A DNA stretch of 64,000 bases from Streptomyces sp. Isolate_45 (lineage in GTDB: Bacteria; Actinomycetota; Actinomycetes; Streptomycetales; Streptomycetaceae), in NCBI RefSeq assembly GCF_024721315.2, contig NZ_JANFAK020000010.1:37738-101737 (forward strand), read 5' to 3'. The notes below the pieces were generated by a model, which saw nothing but the letters and a program-made list of their open reading frames with translations, made no database searches and was not told where the DNA came from. Position numbers and translations under genes: made by a program. This document shows, one piece after another, positions 29,422 through 38,366 of the stretch; positions within the stretch are counted from its first letter, which is position 1; each line of letters begins with the position of its first letter.

Positions 29422-30098
29422 ACGCGCCGAACGAACTCCAGGACATCAAGGTGATGGTCGTCGACGACCACCCGATGTGGCGGGACGCGGTCGCCCGCGA
29501 CCTGGCCGCCGCCGGGTTCGACGTCGTGGCCACGGCCGGCGACGGGCCCGAGGCGGTGCGCCGCGCCCGCGCCGCGGTCCCGCAGGTGCTGGTCCTCGAC
29601 CTCAACCTGCCCGGCATGCCCGGGGTGCAGGTCTGCAAGGAGCTCGTCGGCGCCGATCCGGCCCTGCGCGTCCTCGTCCTGTCGGCCAGCGGGGAACACG
29701 CGGACGTGCTGGAGGCGGTGAAGTCCGGCGCGACCGGCTACCTGCTGAAGTCCGCCGGCGCCCAGGAGCTGATCGACGCGGTCCGCCGCACGGCCGCCGG
29801 CGACCCGGTGTTCACCCCCGGCCTGGCCGGCCTGGTGCTCGGCGAGTACCGGCGGCTGGCGACCGACCCCGCCCCGGCCGCCGCCGACGAGCCCAAGGCG
29901 CCGCAGCTGACCGACCGGGAGACCGAGGTCCTGCGGCTGGTGGCCAAGGGGCTCTCGTACAAGCAGATCGCCGAACGCCTGGTCATCTCGCACCGCACGG
30001 TGCAGAACCACGTCCAGAACACCCTGGGCAAGCTCCAACTGCACAACCGGGTGGAGCTCGTCCGGTACGCCATAGAGCGTGGACTCGACGACGCCTGA
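29418..30098 (+). CDS. macR: MacR-type NarL/LuxR response regulator
   Basis: The 226-residue regulator has a complete receiver domain: Asp 16 and 17 in VVDDHP, phosphoacceptor Asp 61 in VLDLNLPGMPG, and Lys 111 in YLLKSAG. The LuxR DNA-binding domain (about 155-215) contains LTDRETEVLRLVAKGLSYKQIA and the recognition helix near SHRTVQNHV. Its start overlaps the macS stop, so the two are cotranslated. MacR in S. coelicolor controls envelope and morphology genes; the targets here are not visible in the window. Confidence 0.9.
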   Translation: MNAPNELQDIKVMVVDDHPMWRDAVARDLAAAGFDVVATAGDGPEAVRRARAAVPQVLVLDLNLPGMPGVQVCKELVGADPALRVLVLSASGEHADVLEAVKSGATGYLLKSAGAQELIDAVRRTAAGDPVFTPGLAGLVLGEYRRLATDPAPAAADEPKAPQLTDRETEVLRLVAKGLSYKQIAERLVISHRTVQNHVQNTLGKLQLHNRVELVRYAIERGLDDA

Positions 30099-30226
30099 GC
30101 GGACCGGCCGACCCGCCGCATTGCGCGAACCGGGTGTCGAAGGTCGTACTTACGTCCTCGTACGAGTGAACCCGTGTACGCAACGCCCTGTAATTCCACC
30201 TGAATTGCCCTCGCCCGGCCCCTTGT

Positions 30227-30242
30227 TGTGACCTGGGTCACC
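30227..30242 (+). promoter_or_regulatory. Crp-type binding site in the pfkA promoter region
   Basis: TGTGA-CCTGGG-TCACC matches the Crp half-site arrangement TGTGA-N6-TCACA at nine of ten positions and contains a GTG-N6-G-N-CAC arrangement like that reported for Streptomyces Crp. It lies 34 bases upstream of the pfkA start, near a TAGCGT -10-like box. Binding is inference. Confidence 0.5.
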
Positions 30243-30275
30243 ACTAGCGTGGCCGTCATGGCGAAGGGAGATTCC

Positions 30276-31304
30276 ATGAAGGTCGGAGTGCTCACGGGCG
30301 GCGGCGACTGCCCCGGACTCAACGCGGTGATCAGAGCCGTCGTCCGCAAGGGCGTGCAGGAGTACGACTACGGGTTCGTCGGGTTCAAGGACGGTTGGCG
30401 CGGGGCCGTCGAGGGCAACACCGTGCCGCTCGACATCCCCGCGGTCCGGGGCATCCTCCCCCGGGGCGGCACGATCCTCGGGTCCTCGCGCACCAACCCG
30501 TTCAAGACGGAGAACGGCGTGCGCTCCATCAAGGAGAACCTCGCCAAGTTCGAGGTCGACGCCCTCATCGCGATCGGCGGCGAGGACACGCTGGGCGTGG
30601 CGGCGAAGCTGTACGAGGAGTACGGCATCCCCTGCGTCGGCGTCCCCAAGACCATCGACAACGACCTGTCGGCCACCGACTACACCTTCGGCTTCGACAC
30701 GGCCGTGGGCATCGCCACCGAGGCCATCGACCGGCTGCACACGACGGCCGAGTCCCACATGCGGGTCCTGGTCGTCGAGGTGATGGGCCGGCACGCCGGC
30801 TGGATCGCCCTGCACTCGGGCCTCGCGGGCGGCGCCAACGTCATCCTCATCCCCGAGCAGCGCTTCGACATCGACAAGGTCTGCGCCTGGGTCACCTCCC
30901 GGTTCAAGGCGAGCTACGCCCCGATCGTCGTCGTCGCCGAGGGCGCGATGCCGACCGACGGCGAACTGGTCCTCAAGGACGCCACCACCGACTCCTTCGG
31001 GCACGTCCGCCTCTCGGGCGTCGGGGAGTGGCTGGCCAAGGAGATCGAGGCGCGGACCGGCAAGGAGGCCCGTACGACGGTCCTCGGGCACATCCAGCGC
31101 GGCGGCACCCCGAGCGCCTTCGACCGCTGGCTGGCCACCCGCTTCGGGCTGCACGCCGTCGACGCCGTGCGGGACGGCGACTTCGGCAAGATGGTCGCGC
31201 TCAAGGGGACGGACATCGTCCGGGTGCCGATCATCGAGGCCACCTCGAAGCTCAAGACGGTGGACCCGTCGCTCTACGAGGAGGTCGGCGTCTTCTTCGG
31301 CTGA
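30276..31304 (+). CDS. pfkA: 6-phosphofructokinase (group III; phosphoryl donor uncertain)
   Basis: The enzyme phosphorylates fructose 6-phosphate in glycolysis. The 342-residue protein has GGGDCPGLNAVIR (8-20), GGEDT (101-105), PKTIDND (124-130, catalytic Asp 128), and MGRHAGW. It belongs to the actinobacterial group III that includes both ATP and pyrophosphate enzymes. Asp 104 followed by the Lys of PKTIDND is the combination linked to pyrophosphate use, whereas ATP enzymes usually have Gly at 104. The donor therefore cannot be assumed. ATG 30276 has AAGGGAG upstream, inside a longer frame starting at 30258. A Crp-type site lies upstream. Confidence 0.92.
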   Translation: MKVGVLTGGGDCPGLNAVIRAVVRKGVQEYDYGFVGFKDGWRGAVEGNTVPLDIPAVRGILPRGGTILGSSRTNPFKTENGVRSIKENLAKFEVDALIAIGGEDTLGVAAKLYEEYGIPCVGVPKTIDNDLSATDYTFGFDTAVGIATEAIDRLHTTAESHMRVLVVEVMGRHAGWIALHSGLAGGANVILIPEQRFDIDKVCAWVTSRFKASYAPIVVVAEGAMPTDGELVLKDATTDSFGHVRLSGVGEWLAKEIEARTGKEARTTVLGHIQRGGTPSAFDRWLATRFGLHAVDAVRDGDFGKMVALKGTDIVRVPIIEATSKLKTVDPSLYEEVGVFFG

Positions 31305-31415
31305 ACGGGCCGGGATTCCCGACGGTCCCGAGCGGCTGGGTCGCCGGGCGGGGCCGGACCGTGGGTCGTATCGTGACGGACGACCCATGGTCCGACAAAC
31401 CGTACGGGAGCACGC

Positions 31416-32414
31416 GTGGAGATCCTCGCCTTCGGAGTGACCGCCGACGAGAGGCCGCTCCTGGAGCGCGCCTTCGCGGGGGAGCACGAGGCCCGCTGCC
31501 TCGAAGTCTTCCTGACCGAGGACACCGCGCCCATCGCCGCCGGGTACGAGATCGTCTCCTCCAGCGTCAACGCCGACCTGAACGCCCGCGTCCTGCACAT
31601 CCTCGCCGCCGGCGGCACCAGGATGATCGCCCAGCGTTCCACCGGCTTCAACAACATCGACCTGGACGTGGCCGCCCGGCTCGGCATGACCGTCGGGCGG
31701 GTCTCGTACTACTCGCCCTACTCCGTGGCCGAGTTCGCCTGGACCCTGGCGATGGCCGTGAACCGGCGGATCGTCCGCGCCTCGATCCGCACCCGCGACT
31801 TCGACTTCCGGCTCAACGGACTGATGGGCCGCGACATGCGCGGCCGCACCGTGGGCGTCCTCGGCACCGGCAAGATCGGCGAGGCCTTCACCCGGATCGC
31901 GCACGGCTTCGGGATGAACCTGCTCGGCTGGGACGTCGCCGAGAACCCGGCCTGCACGGCCCTGGGCATGAGGTACGTCGACAAGGACGAACTGTTCGCC
32001 TCCTCGGACCTGATCAGCCTGCACGTGCCGCTGCTGGAGTCCACCCACCACGTCATCGACGCGGCCGCCCTGAAGGCGATGCGCGACGACGCGATCCTGG
32101 TGAACTCCAGCCGCGGCGGACTGATCGACACGGAAGCCCTGGTCGCGGAGCTGCGGGCGGGCCGCTTCAGCGGGATCGGCCTCGACGTGTACGAGGCGGA
32201 GGCCGGGGTCTTCTTCCTCGACAAGTCCCTGGAGGCGGTGGAGGACGACACCCTGGCCCGGCTGGTCACCTTCCCGCACGTGGTCGTCACCTCCCACCAG
32301 GCCTACTACACGAGCGACGCGGTGGGCCAGATCATCGAGACCACCGTCCGGAACGTGGCCGACTACCTCGCCGGCCGCCGCTCCGAGAACACCCTGGTGC
32401 CCGGCCCCGCCTGA
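31416..32414 (+). CDS. D-2-hydroxyacid dehydrogenase, D-lactate dehydrogenase-like
   Basis: A 332-residue NAD-dependent dehydrogenase. The NAD loop VGVLGTGKIGEAFTRIA is near residues 146-162. The catalytic residues are the Arg of NSSRGGLIDT, the Glu of VYEAEAGVF and the His of SHQAYYT, in the order of the D-isomer family. The sequence is closest to fermentative D-lactate dehydrogenases (LdhA type), reducing pyruvate to D-lactate. The start is GTG with GGGAG upstream. It follows pfkA after 111 bases on the same strand and converges on trpEG with 13 bases between stops. Confidence 0.9.
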   Translation: MEILAFGVTADERPLLERAFAGEHEARCLEVFLTEDTAPIAAGYEIVSSSVNADLNARVLHILAAGGTRMIAQRSTGFNNIDLDVAARLGMTVGRVSYYSPYSVAEFAWTLAMAVNRRIVRASIRTRDFDFRLNGLMGRDMRGRTVGVLGTGKIGEAFTRIAHGFGMNLLGWDVAENPACTALGMRYVDKDELFASSDLISLHVPLLESTHHVIDAAALKAMRDDAILVNSSRGGLIDTEALVAELRAGRFSGIGLDVYEAEAGVFFLDKSLEAVEDDTLARLVTFPHVVVTSHQAYYTSDAVGQIIETTVRNVADYLAGRRSENTLVPGPA

Positions 32415-32427
32415 CACGGGGCACCCC

Positions 32428-34311
32428 TCACACCGCCGTCGCCCGCACCCCGCTCAGGAGGTCGCGCACCAGCTCCACGCCGCGCAGCGTCAGGACCGAC
32501 TCGGGGTGGAACTGGACGCCCGCCACGCCCGAGGCCGCCGACCGCAGGGCGTGGACCTCGCCCGTCGCCGGGTCCCGGGACACCTCCACACCCTGCCCGG
32601 CCAGGCGCGCGGCCAGGTCTTCGCCGCAGTGCGCGGTGTACGTGTTGTAGAAGCCGACCACCTCCTCGGCCCCGAACAGGTCGACGCGGGTCTGCGCGCC
32701 CTGCGCGGGCTCCGCCTTGCGGACGAGCGGCAGACCCAGCTCGGCCGCCAGCAGTTCGTGGCCCAGGCAGACGCCCAGGATCCCGCCGCGGTGCGTTGCC
32801 AGCAGCTCCGCGGTCAGCGCGCGCAGCATCCGCATCCTCGGGTCGTCCGCGTCCGTCGGGTTGCCGGGCCCCGGGCCCAGGACGACCGGGCCCTCCCAGG
32901 CGGCGGCGGCCGCCCGCAGGCCCGGGTCGTCGTAGCGGCGTACGGTCACCTCCAGGCCGGTCACCCGCAGCAGGTGCGCCAGCATCGCGGTGAAGGTGTC
33001 CTCGCCGTCCACCACCAGGGCGTGCCCGGTGACCTCCGCCGGGCGGTCCTGCATCCGCAGCCAGAACGGGGCCAGGTCCCGGCGCCGGGCCGCGAGGGCG
33101 TCCCGCACGCGCGGGTCGTCGGCCAGCCGGGCGCCGTCGAAGGCCGGCCGGGGCGCGGCCTTCCGGACGCCGAGCGCGGCCAGTACCCCGGCGGCCTTGG
33201 CGTGGGTCTCGGCGACCTCGCCGGCCGGGTCGGAGTGCCGGACCAGGGTGGCGCCGACCGCCACCCGCAGGGCGCCGTCCGCGGCGATGTCGGCGGTGCG
33301 GATCAGGATGGGGGAGTCCAGGGTCTGGCCCCCGGCGGCGTCCGTGCCGAGGAGCGCCAGCGCCCCCGCGTAGTAGCCGCGGCCGCCTCTCTCGTACCGC
33401 TCGATGACCCGGCAGGCGTTCTGGACGGGCGAGCCCGTCACCGTCGCCGCGAACATGGTCTCCCGCAGCACCTCCCGGGCGTCCAGCGAGGACCGACCGC
33501 GGAGCTCGTACTCGGTGTGAGCGAGGTGGGACATCTCCTTCAGCCGGGGGCCCACGACGACCCCGCCCATGTCGCCGACGGTGCACATCATCTTCAGCTC
33601 CTCGTCGACGACCATCGACAGCTCCTCGGTCTCCTTGCGGTCGCCGAGGAAGGCGAGCAACGAATCCGCCGTCGGACCGCCCGCGGGATAGCGGTACGTG
33701 CCGCTGATCGGGTTCATCACGACGGTGCCGCCCGACATCCGTACGTGGACCTCCGGACTGGCCCCGACCAGGGTGCGGTCCCCGGTGTGGACGACGTACG
33801 TCCAGTAGGCGCCCCGCTCGCCCTCCAGCAGCCGCCGGAACAGGGCCAGCGCGTCCGCCCGGCCGAAGCCGTCGATCCGGCCGCCGTAGGTGCGCCGGAT
33901 CACGAAGTTCGCGCCCTCGCCGCGGCCGATCTCGTCGCGGATGACCCGCTCCACGGTCGCCGCGTACTCCTCGTCACCGACGTCGAAGCCGCCGCCCGCG
34001 ACCCGCACCTCGTGCGCGGGCAGTGCGGCCAGCGCCTCGGCGAGCGGCACCTCCCAGGCCTCCTCGGCGGCCAGCACGCTCAGCGGGGTGCCGTCGTCGC
34101 GTACGTCGAAGCCCCGCTCGCGGATCTGCCGGAACGGCACGAGGGCGAGGGTGGGCAGCGGGCCGACGGGCAGGTCGGCGAGCCGCTCGACCTCGTGGAC
34201 CGGACCGACGAGCACCTCGACGGTGTCGTGGTCACGGCCCGGGGTCCGCCGGCGCAGCAGCGCGAACGGCGGGGCGGAGTCGTGGAGCAGGCGGCTGAAT
34301 CCCGTGGTCAT
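32428..34311 (-). CDS. trpEG: Fused anthranilate synthase, TrpE-TrpG
   Basis: One 627-residue chain carries both subunits. Residues 1-430 are the chorismate-binding TrpE part, with NPISGTYRYPAGG, DEELKMMCTVGDMG and GSPVQNACRVIERYE blocks. Residues 435-627 are the glutamine amidotransferase part, with GPGPGNP, the nucleophile in LGVCLGHELLA, and the His-Glu pair in VQFHPESVL. It makes anthranilate from chorismate and glutamine. Fused enzymes occur in Streptomyces (S. venezuelae) and in phenazine pathways. A leader peptide with three Trp codons and a terminator precede it, so tryptophan controls it by attenuation. The AGAAT/GGAAGGACG region before the ATG supplies the ribosome site. Confidence 0.93.
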   Translation of the reverse strand: MTTGFSRLLHDSAPPFALLRRRTPGRDHDTVEVLVGPVHEVERLADLPVGPLPTLALVPFRQIRERGFDVRDDGTPLSVLAAEEAWEVPLAEALAALPAHEVRVAGGGFDVGDEEYAATVERVIRDEIGRGEGANFVIRRTYGGRIDGFGRADALALFRRLLEGERGAYWTYVVHTGDRTLVGASPEVHVRMSGGTVVMNPISGTYRYPAGGPTADSLLAFLGDRKETEELSMVVDEELKMMCTVGDMGGVVVGPRLKEMSHLAHTEYELRGRSSLDAREVLRETMFAATVTGSPVQNACRVIERYERGGRGYYAGALALLGTDAAGGQTLDSPILIRTADIAADGALRVAVGATLVRHSDPAGEVAETHAKAAGVLAALGVRKAAPRPAFDGARLADDPRVRDALAARRRDLAPFWLRMQDRPAEVTGHALVVDGEDTFTAMLAHLLRVTGLEVTVRRYDDPGLRAAAAAWEGPVVLGPGPGNPTDADDPRMRMLRALTAELLATHRGGILGVCLGHELLAAELGLPLVRKAEPAQGAQTRVDLFGAEEVVGFYNTYTAHCGEDLAARLAGQGVEVSRDPATGEVHALRSAASGVAGVQFHPESVLTLRGVELVRDLLSGVRATAV

Positions 34312-34379
34312 GGTGGGGCGTCCTTCCGGAGGGAGGGACGGCCCGGGCTCCTGCGCGGTGTCTGTCGCACCACATGCGG

Positions 34380-34403
34380 AAGGCCGCCCCTCGGGGCGGC
34401 CTT
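34380..34403 (-). terminator. trp attenuator terminator hairpin
   Basis: On the minus strand AAGGCCGCCCC pairs with GGGGCGGCCTT, an 11-bp stem with a two-base centre between trpL and trpEG. The 5' arm GGCCGCC is also complementary to GGCGGCC inside the leader peptide gene (34444-34450), so terminator and antiterminator exclude each other. No T run follows the stem. Confidence 0.8.
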
Positions 34404-34420
34404 CGCGTCACTCGTACGTG

Positions 34421-34492
34421 TCAGTGGGTACGCGCGAGGTGTGGGCCGCCGGAAGCGGGCCACCACCAGTTCTGGTTCGAGTGCGCGTACAT
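34421..34492 (-). CDS. trpL: Trp leader peptide
   Basis: ATG TAC GCG CAC TCG AAC CAG AAC TGG TGG TGG and so on encodes a 23-residue peptide, MYAHSNQNWWWPASGGPHLARTH, with three consecutive Trp codons at residues 9-11. It ends 17 bases before the attenuator stem. There is no ribosome binding site. A TAGGGT box ends seven bases upstream of the ATG, which suggests a leaderless transcript. Ribosome stalling on the Trp codons would free the antiterminator and let trpEG be transcribed. The arrangement agrees with trp attenuators described in Streptomyces. Confidence 0.85.
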   Translation of the reverse strand: MYAHSNQNWWWPASGGPHLARTH

Positions 34493-34546
34493 GCCGCCGA
34501 CCCTAACCCACAGCGCGTACATCGGGGGAGACGGCCGTCTCACGTA

Positions 34547-35949
<1,403 letters not shown>

Positions 35950-35974
35950 GGATCACTCAGTACCTTCGTACGAC

Positions 35975-36009
35975 GATGGGGCGCGGATCGATGTGATCCG
36001 CGCCCCATC
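35975..36009 (+). terminator. Terminator after DAHP synthase
   Basis: GATGGGGCGCGGATC at 35975-35989 is exactly complementary to 35995-36009, a 15-bp stem with a five-base loop, 25 bases after the stop codon. Confidence 0.9.
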
Positions 36010-36025
36010 GTCATATCGAGGGCTT

Positions 36026-36044
36026 TTAGGGTTGCCTAACTTTG
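36026..36044. promoter_or_regulatory. Iron box 1 (DmdR1/IdeR-type)
   Basis: TTAGGGTTGCCTAACTTTG resembles the actinobacterial iron box TTAGGTTAGSCTAACCTAA, with the GCCTAA core well kept and one half weaker. It lies 90 bases upstream of bfd and next to a second box. Confidence 0.55.
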
Positions 36045-36051
36045 GGTACGG

Positions 36052-36070
36052 TTAGGTAAGCCTCACCGAA
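36052..36070. promoter_or_regulatory. Iron box 2 (DmdR1/IdeR-type)
   Basis: TTAGGTAAGCCTCACCGAA is a good match to the DmdR1/IdeR operator, with AGGTAAGCCTCACC as its core. It overlaps the probable promoter of bfd. Iron-loaded repressor here should keep bfd off when iron is plentiful. Confidence 0.75.
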
Positions 36071-36115
36071 TAGGGGATGGCTGCCGAACCGTTCCTCGCC
36101 AGGGAGGTGAACCGC

Positions 36116-36358
36116 GTGTACGTCTGCTCTTGTTTCGGGATCACCGACAAGCAGGTCAAGGACCACGCGGCTGCCGGGGCCTGTACCCCCCGCCAGATCG
36201 CCTCCGCCACCAAGGCCGGCACCGACTGCGGCTCGTGCGTGCGCACCATCCAGGGCCTCCTGGGCCGCGGGGCGTGCCCGCGCCGGGAGCTGCTGGACCA
36301 GGGCAGGACGGCCGCCGTCCTCTCGGCCGACGAGCCCGCGCTGGCCGAAGCGGCCTAG
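36116..36358 (+). CDS. bfd: Bacterioferritin-associated ferredoxin
   Basis: An 80-residue BFD-like [2Fe-2S] protein. The four cluster cysteines appear in the family pattern: C-x-C near residues 4-6 (VCSCFG) and C-x2-C in TDCGSCV near residue 40. ITDKQVKDHAAAGACTPRQIA is the helical part between them. Bfd reduces ferric iron stored in bacterioferritin so that it can be released. GTG 36116 follows a very strong GGGAGGTGA; a longer frame to 36077 has no site. Two iron boxes upstream predict induction on iron starvation. The bacterioferritin gene converges on it from the other strand 43 bases away. Confidence 0.92.
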   Translation: MYVCSCFGITDKQVKDHAAAGACTPRQIASATKAGTDCGSCVRTIQGLLGRGACPRRELLDQGRTAAVLSADEPALAEAA

Positions 36359-36401
36359 CTCGCCCCGCCCGACCCTCCGGCCCGGTTCAAGGCCTGTCGG
36401 A

Positions 36402-36881
36402 CTAGCTCTCCGGCTGCTCGATCAGCTGCGCGATGTACAGCGGCTCGCCGATGCTCTCGATCAGTTCCAGCTGGGTGTCGAGGTAGTCGATGTGGTGCTC
36501 CTCGTCCTCCAGGATCTCCTCGAAGAGCCGCGCCGAGGTGACGTCACCCTTGCCGCGCATGACCTCGATGCCGCGCTTGAGGCGGTCGATCGCCTCGACC
36601 TCGACCTGTCGGTCGGCCTGGAACATCTCCGTGAGGGTCTGACCTACGCGCACGTGGAAGAGGCGCTGGTAGTTCGGCAGACCGTCGAGCATCAGGATGC
36701 GCTCGGTGATCTTGTCCGCGTGCTTCATCTCGTCGATGGACTCGGCACGGGTGTAGTTGGCGAGCTTCGTCCAACCCTTGTTGTCCTGGATGCGGTAGTG
36801 CAGCCAGTACTGGTTGATGGCGGTGAGTTCGCCGGTCAGCTGCTCGTTGAGAAACTCGAGGACCTCGGGGTCGCCCTGCAT
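36402..36881 (-). CDS. bfr: Bacterioferritin
   Basis: A 159-residue ferritin that stores iron in a 24-mer shell. All ferroxidase ligands are present at canonical positions: Glu 18, Glu 51, His 54, Glu 94, Glu 127 and His 130. Met 52 in DEMKHAD is the haem ligand that separates bacterioferritin from ferritin. The ATG at 36881 has AAGGAG nine bases upstream. It is convergent with bfd. No iron box is seen in its own upstream region, so storage and release genes are probably regulated in opposite ways. Confidence 0.96.
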   Translation of the reverse strand: MQGDPEVLEFLNEQLTGELTAINQYWLHYRIQDNKGWTKLANYTRAESIDEMKHADKITERILMLDGLPNYQRLFHVRVGQTLTEMFQADRQVEVEAIDRLKRGIEVMRGKGDVTSARLFEEILEDEEHHIDYLDTQLELIESIGEPLYIAQLIEQPES

Positions 36882-37054
36882 CGCAGAAGCTCCTTCCAAG
36901 CAATGTCAGCTAAGTGACTGGGCAGGTGCGCGCATCCTTGCACCGCCGCCGGAGGTCGTCCAGTAAGTGCCTCCTTAGTGGGAGTTGCCGGGACTTGCCC
37001 GAATAGGCACGGACCTGGTCATCACCACCCTGCCCAGTCTGTCACCATGGAGAC

Positions 37055-37687
37055 ATGGGTCAGCCGGAAAACCGGGAATCACCGGGAGCAGAGCAGCTTG
37101 AGCTCCCACCGGGACAGCGGTTGCAGCGAGGCTGGCCCGTCACCCACTACGGTCCTGTACCGAAGTTCAAGCCGGAGCGTTGGGAGTTCCGCGTCTTCGG
37201 CGCGACCGCCGACGGCGAGAAGCGTTGCTGGAACCACGAGGAGTTCGCGGCGCTGCCGTTCGACTCGGTCGTCGCGGACCTGCACTGCGTCACCAAGTTC
37301 AGCATGCTGGGCGCCGAATGGGGTGGGGTGCTCGCGCGCACCCTCCTCGAACTGGCGCCCCCCGCCCCGCAGGTCACGCACGTGATGGTGTGGGCCGAGT
37401 ACGGCTTCAGCTCCAACATGAGACTCGCCGACTTCGCCGCCGAACGGACCGTCTTCGCCACCCACATGGGCGGCGAACTGCTGACGGCCGAGCACGGATT
37501 CCCGCTGCGCCTCGTGGTCCCGCACCTGTACGCGTGGAAGGGCCCCAAGTGGGTCCGCGGCATCGAGTACATGACCGCCGACCGTCGCGGCTTCTGGGAG
37601 GAGCGCGGCTACCACAACATCGGCGACCCCTGGCGCGAGCAGCGCTACTCGTACCAGGAGGAACCGGGCGACGGCCCGGAGCTCTAG
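37055..37687 (+). CDS. Sulfite-oxidase-like molybdopterin oxidoreductase
   Basis: The 210-residue protein is the molybdopterin domain of the sulfite oxidase/YedY family alone. ADLHCVTKFS near residues 75-84 has the Cys that binds molybdenum, followed by WGGV. VVPHLYAWKGPKWVRGIEYM is the conserved C-terminal block. There is no Tat signal, haem domain or dimerisation domain, so it appears cytoplasmic, and the reaction is unknown. No ribosome binding site is obvious before ATG 37055, and the transcript may be nearly leaderless. It is divergent from bfr. Confidence 0.88.
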   Translation: MGQPENRESPGAEQLELPPGQRLQRGWPVTHYGPVPKFKPERWEFRVFGATADGEKRCWNHEEFAALPFDSVVADLHCVTKFSMLGAEWGGVLARTLLELAPPAPQVTHVMVWAEYGFSSNMRLADFAAERTVFATHMGGELLTAEHGFPLRLVVPHLYAWKGPKWVRGIEYMTADRRGFWEERGYHNIGDPWREQRYSYQEEPGDGPEL

Positions 37688-37734
37688 GGCCTGTCGGCGA
37701 ACTCCCGGGCCCCGCCGTCACCTCCGGATCGCGG

Positions 37735-38271
37735 TCAGTGGTGGTAGCGGTGGACCACCGCGTGACCCTTGCCGCGGCCGATCATCCACTTGTTCACCGG
37801 CACGGTGATCACGAAGGCGGCGGCCAGCGCGATGGCCAGGACGATCCAGAACAGCGGGTCCGCCAGGTGCGCGTCCATCGCGCCCGGCCACAGCGCGATC
37901 ACCCCGTTGTCGATCAGCTCCATGACCGCGATCGAGAGGGTGTCCGCGGCCAGCGCCACCCGGACGGCCGAGCGGAAGCCCACCCCGGCCGCGAGGATCC
38001 CGCGCAGGGTCAGCGCGTAGCCGAAGACGAACGCGAGGATGATCGCGAGGATCATCGTCGGGACGTTGCCCCAGCCCAGCGCGGTTCCGATGACCATGCC
38101 GAGCACCTCGCCGATGGCGCATCCGGTGAGGCAGTGCAGGGTGGCGCGGGCCGCGGCGGCCCAGGTGACCTTGCCGCCGGTGGTCGGATGTTCGTGGCCG
38201 GGGCCGTGCCCCGGTCCGTGGGCCGCGTCGTGCTCGTTGCCGTGTTCGTGGTGCGCGTGCGCGTGTTCCAT
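37735..38271 (-). CDS. His-rich DUF4396 membrane protein, probable metal handling
   Basis: A 178-residue protein. The first 28 residues hold ten His (positions 3, 5, 7, 8, 10, 14, 18, 22, 26 and 28), a metal-binding tail. The rest is the DUF4396 domain with four membrane helices, a CLTGCAIGEVLGM segment with two Cys near residues 47-58, and conserved acidic residues in MELIDNG. The start ATG at 38271 has GAGGGG upstream. A CsoR-type palindrome stands 60 bases before it. A role in copper or other soft-metal movement is inferred from these two features; the family has no assigned function that I know. Confidence 0.8.
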   Translation of the reverse strand: MEHAHAHHEHGNEHDAAHGPGHGPGHEHPTTGGKVTWAAAARATLHCLTGCAIGEVLGMVIGTALGWGNVPTMILAIILAFVFGYALTLRGILAAGVGFRSAVRVALAADTLSIAVMELIDNGVIALWPGAMDAHLADPLFWIVLAIALAAAFVITVPVNKWMIGRGKGHAVVHRYHH

Positions 38272-38330
38272 GACCAAGCCCCTCGCATGCGAAACGCCGG
38301 TATGCGGTTCCGTCCCCGTGACAGAACCGT

Positions 38331-38347
38331 ATACCCCCCTGGGGTAT
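38331..38347. promoter_or_regulatory. CsoR-type copper operator
   Basis: ATACCCC-CCT-GGGGTAT is a perfect 7-bp inverted repeat with a three-base centre. It matches the pattern of CsoR operators of Streptomyces and related copper-responsive sites. It lies in the 95-bp gap upstream of the His-rich DUF4396 gene. Confidence 0.65.
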
Positions 38348-38366
38348 TCCTCAAGGAACCCGTGGA

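Noticed and set aside
30155..30170. CTCGTACGAG palindrome after macR
   Set aside because: Ten bases only, not placed at a promoter or end; can occur by chance in this composition.
36077..36115. Upstream extension of bfd to an ATG at 36077
   Set aside because: The strong GGGAGGTGA lies directly before GTG 36116 and the family begins at the Val-Cys-x-Cys segment.
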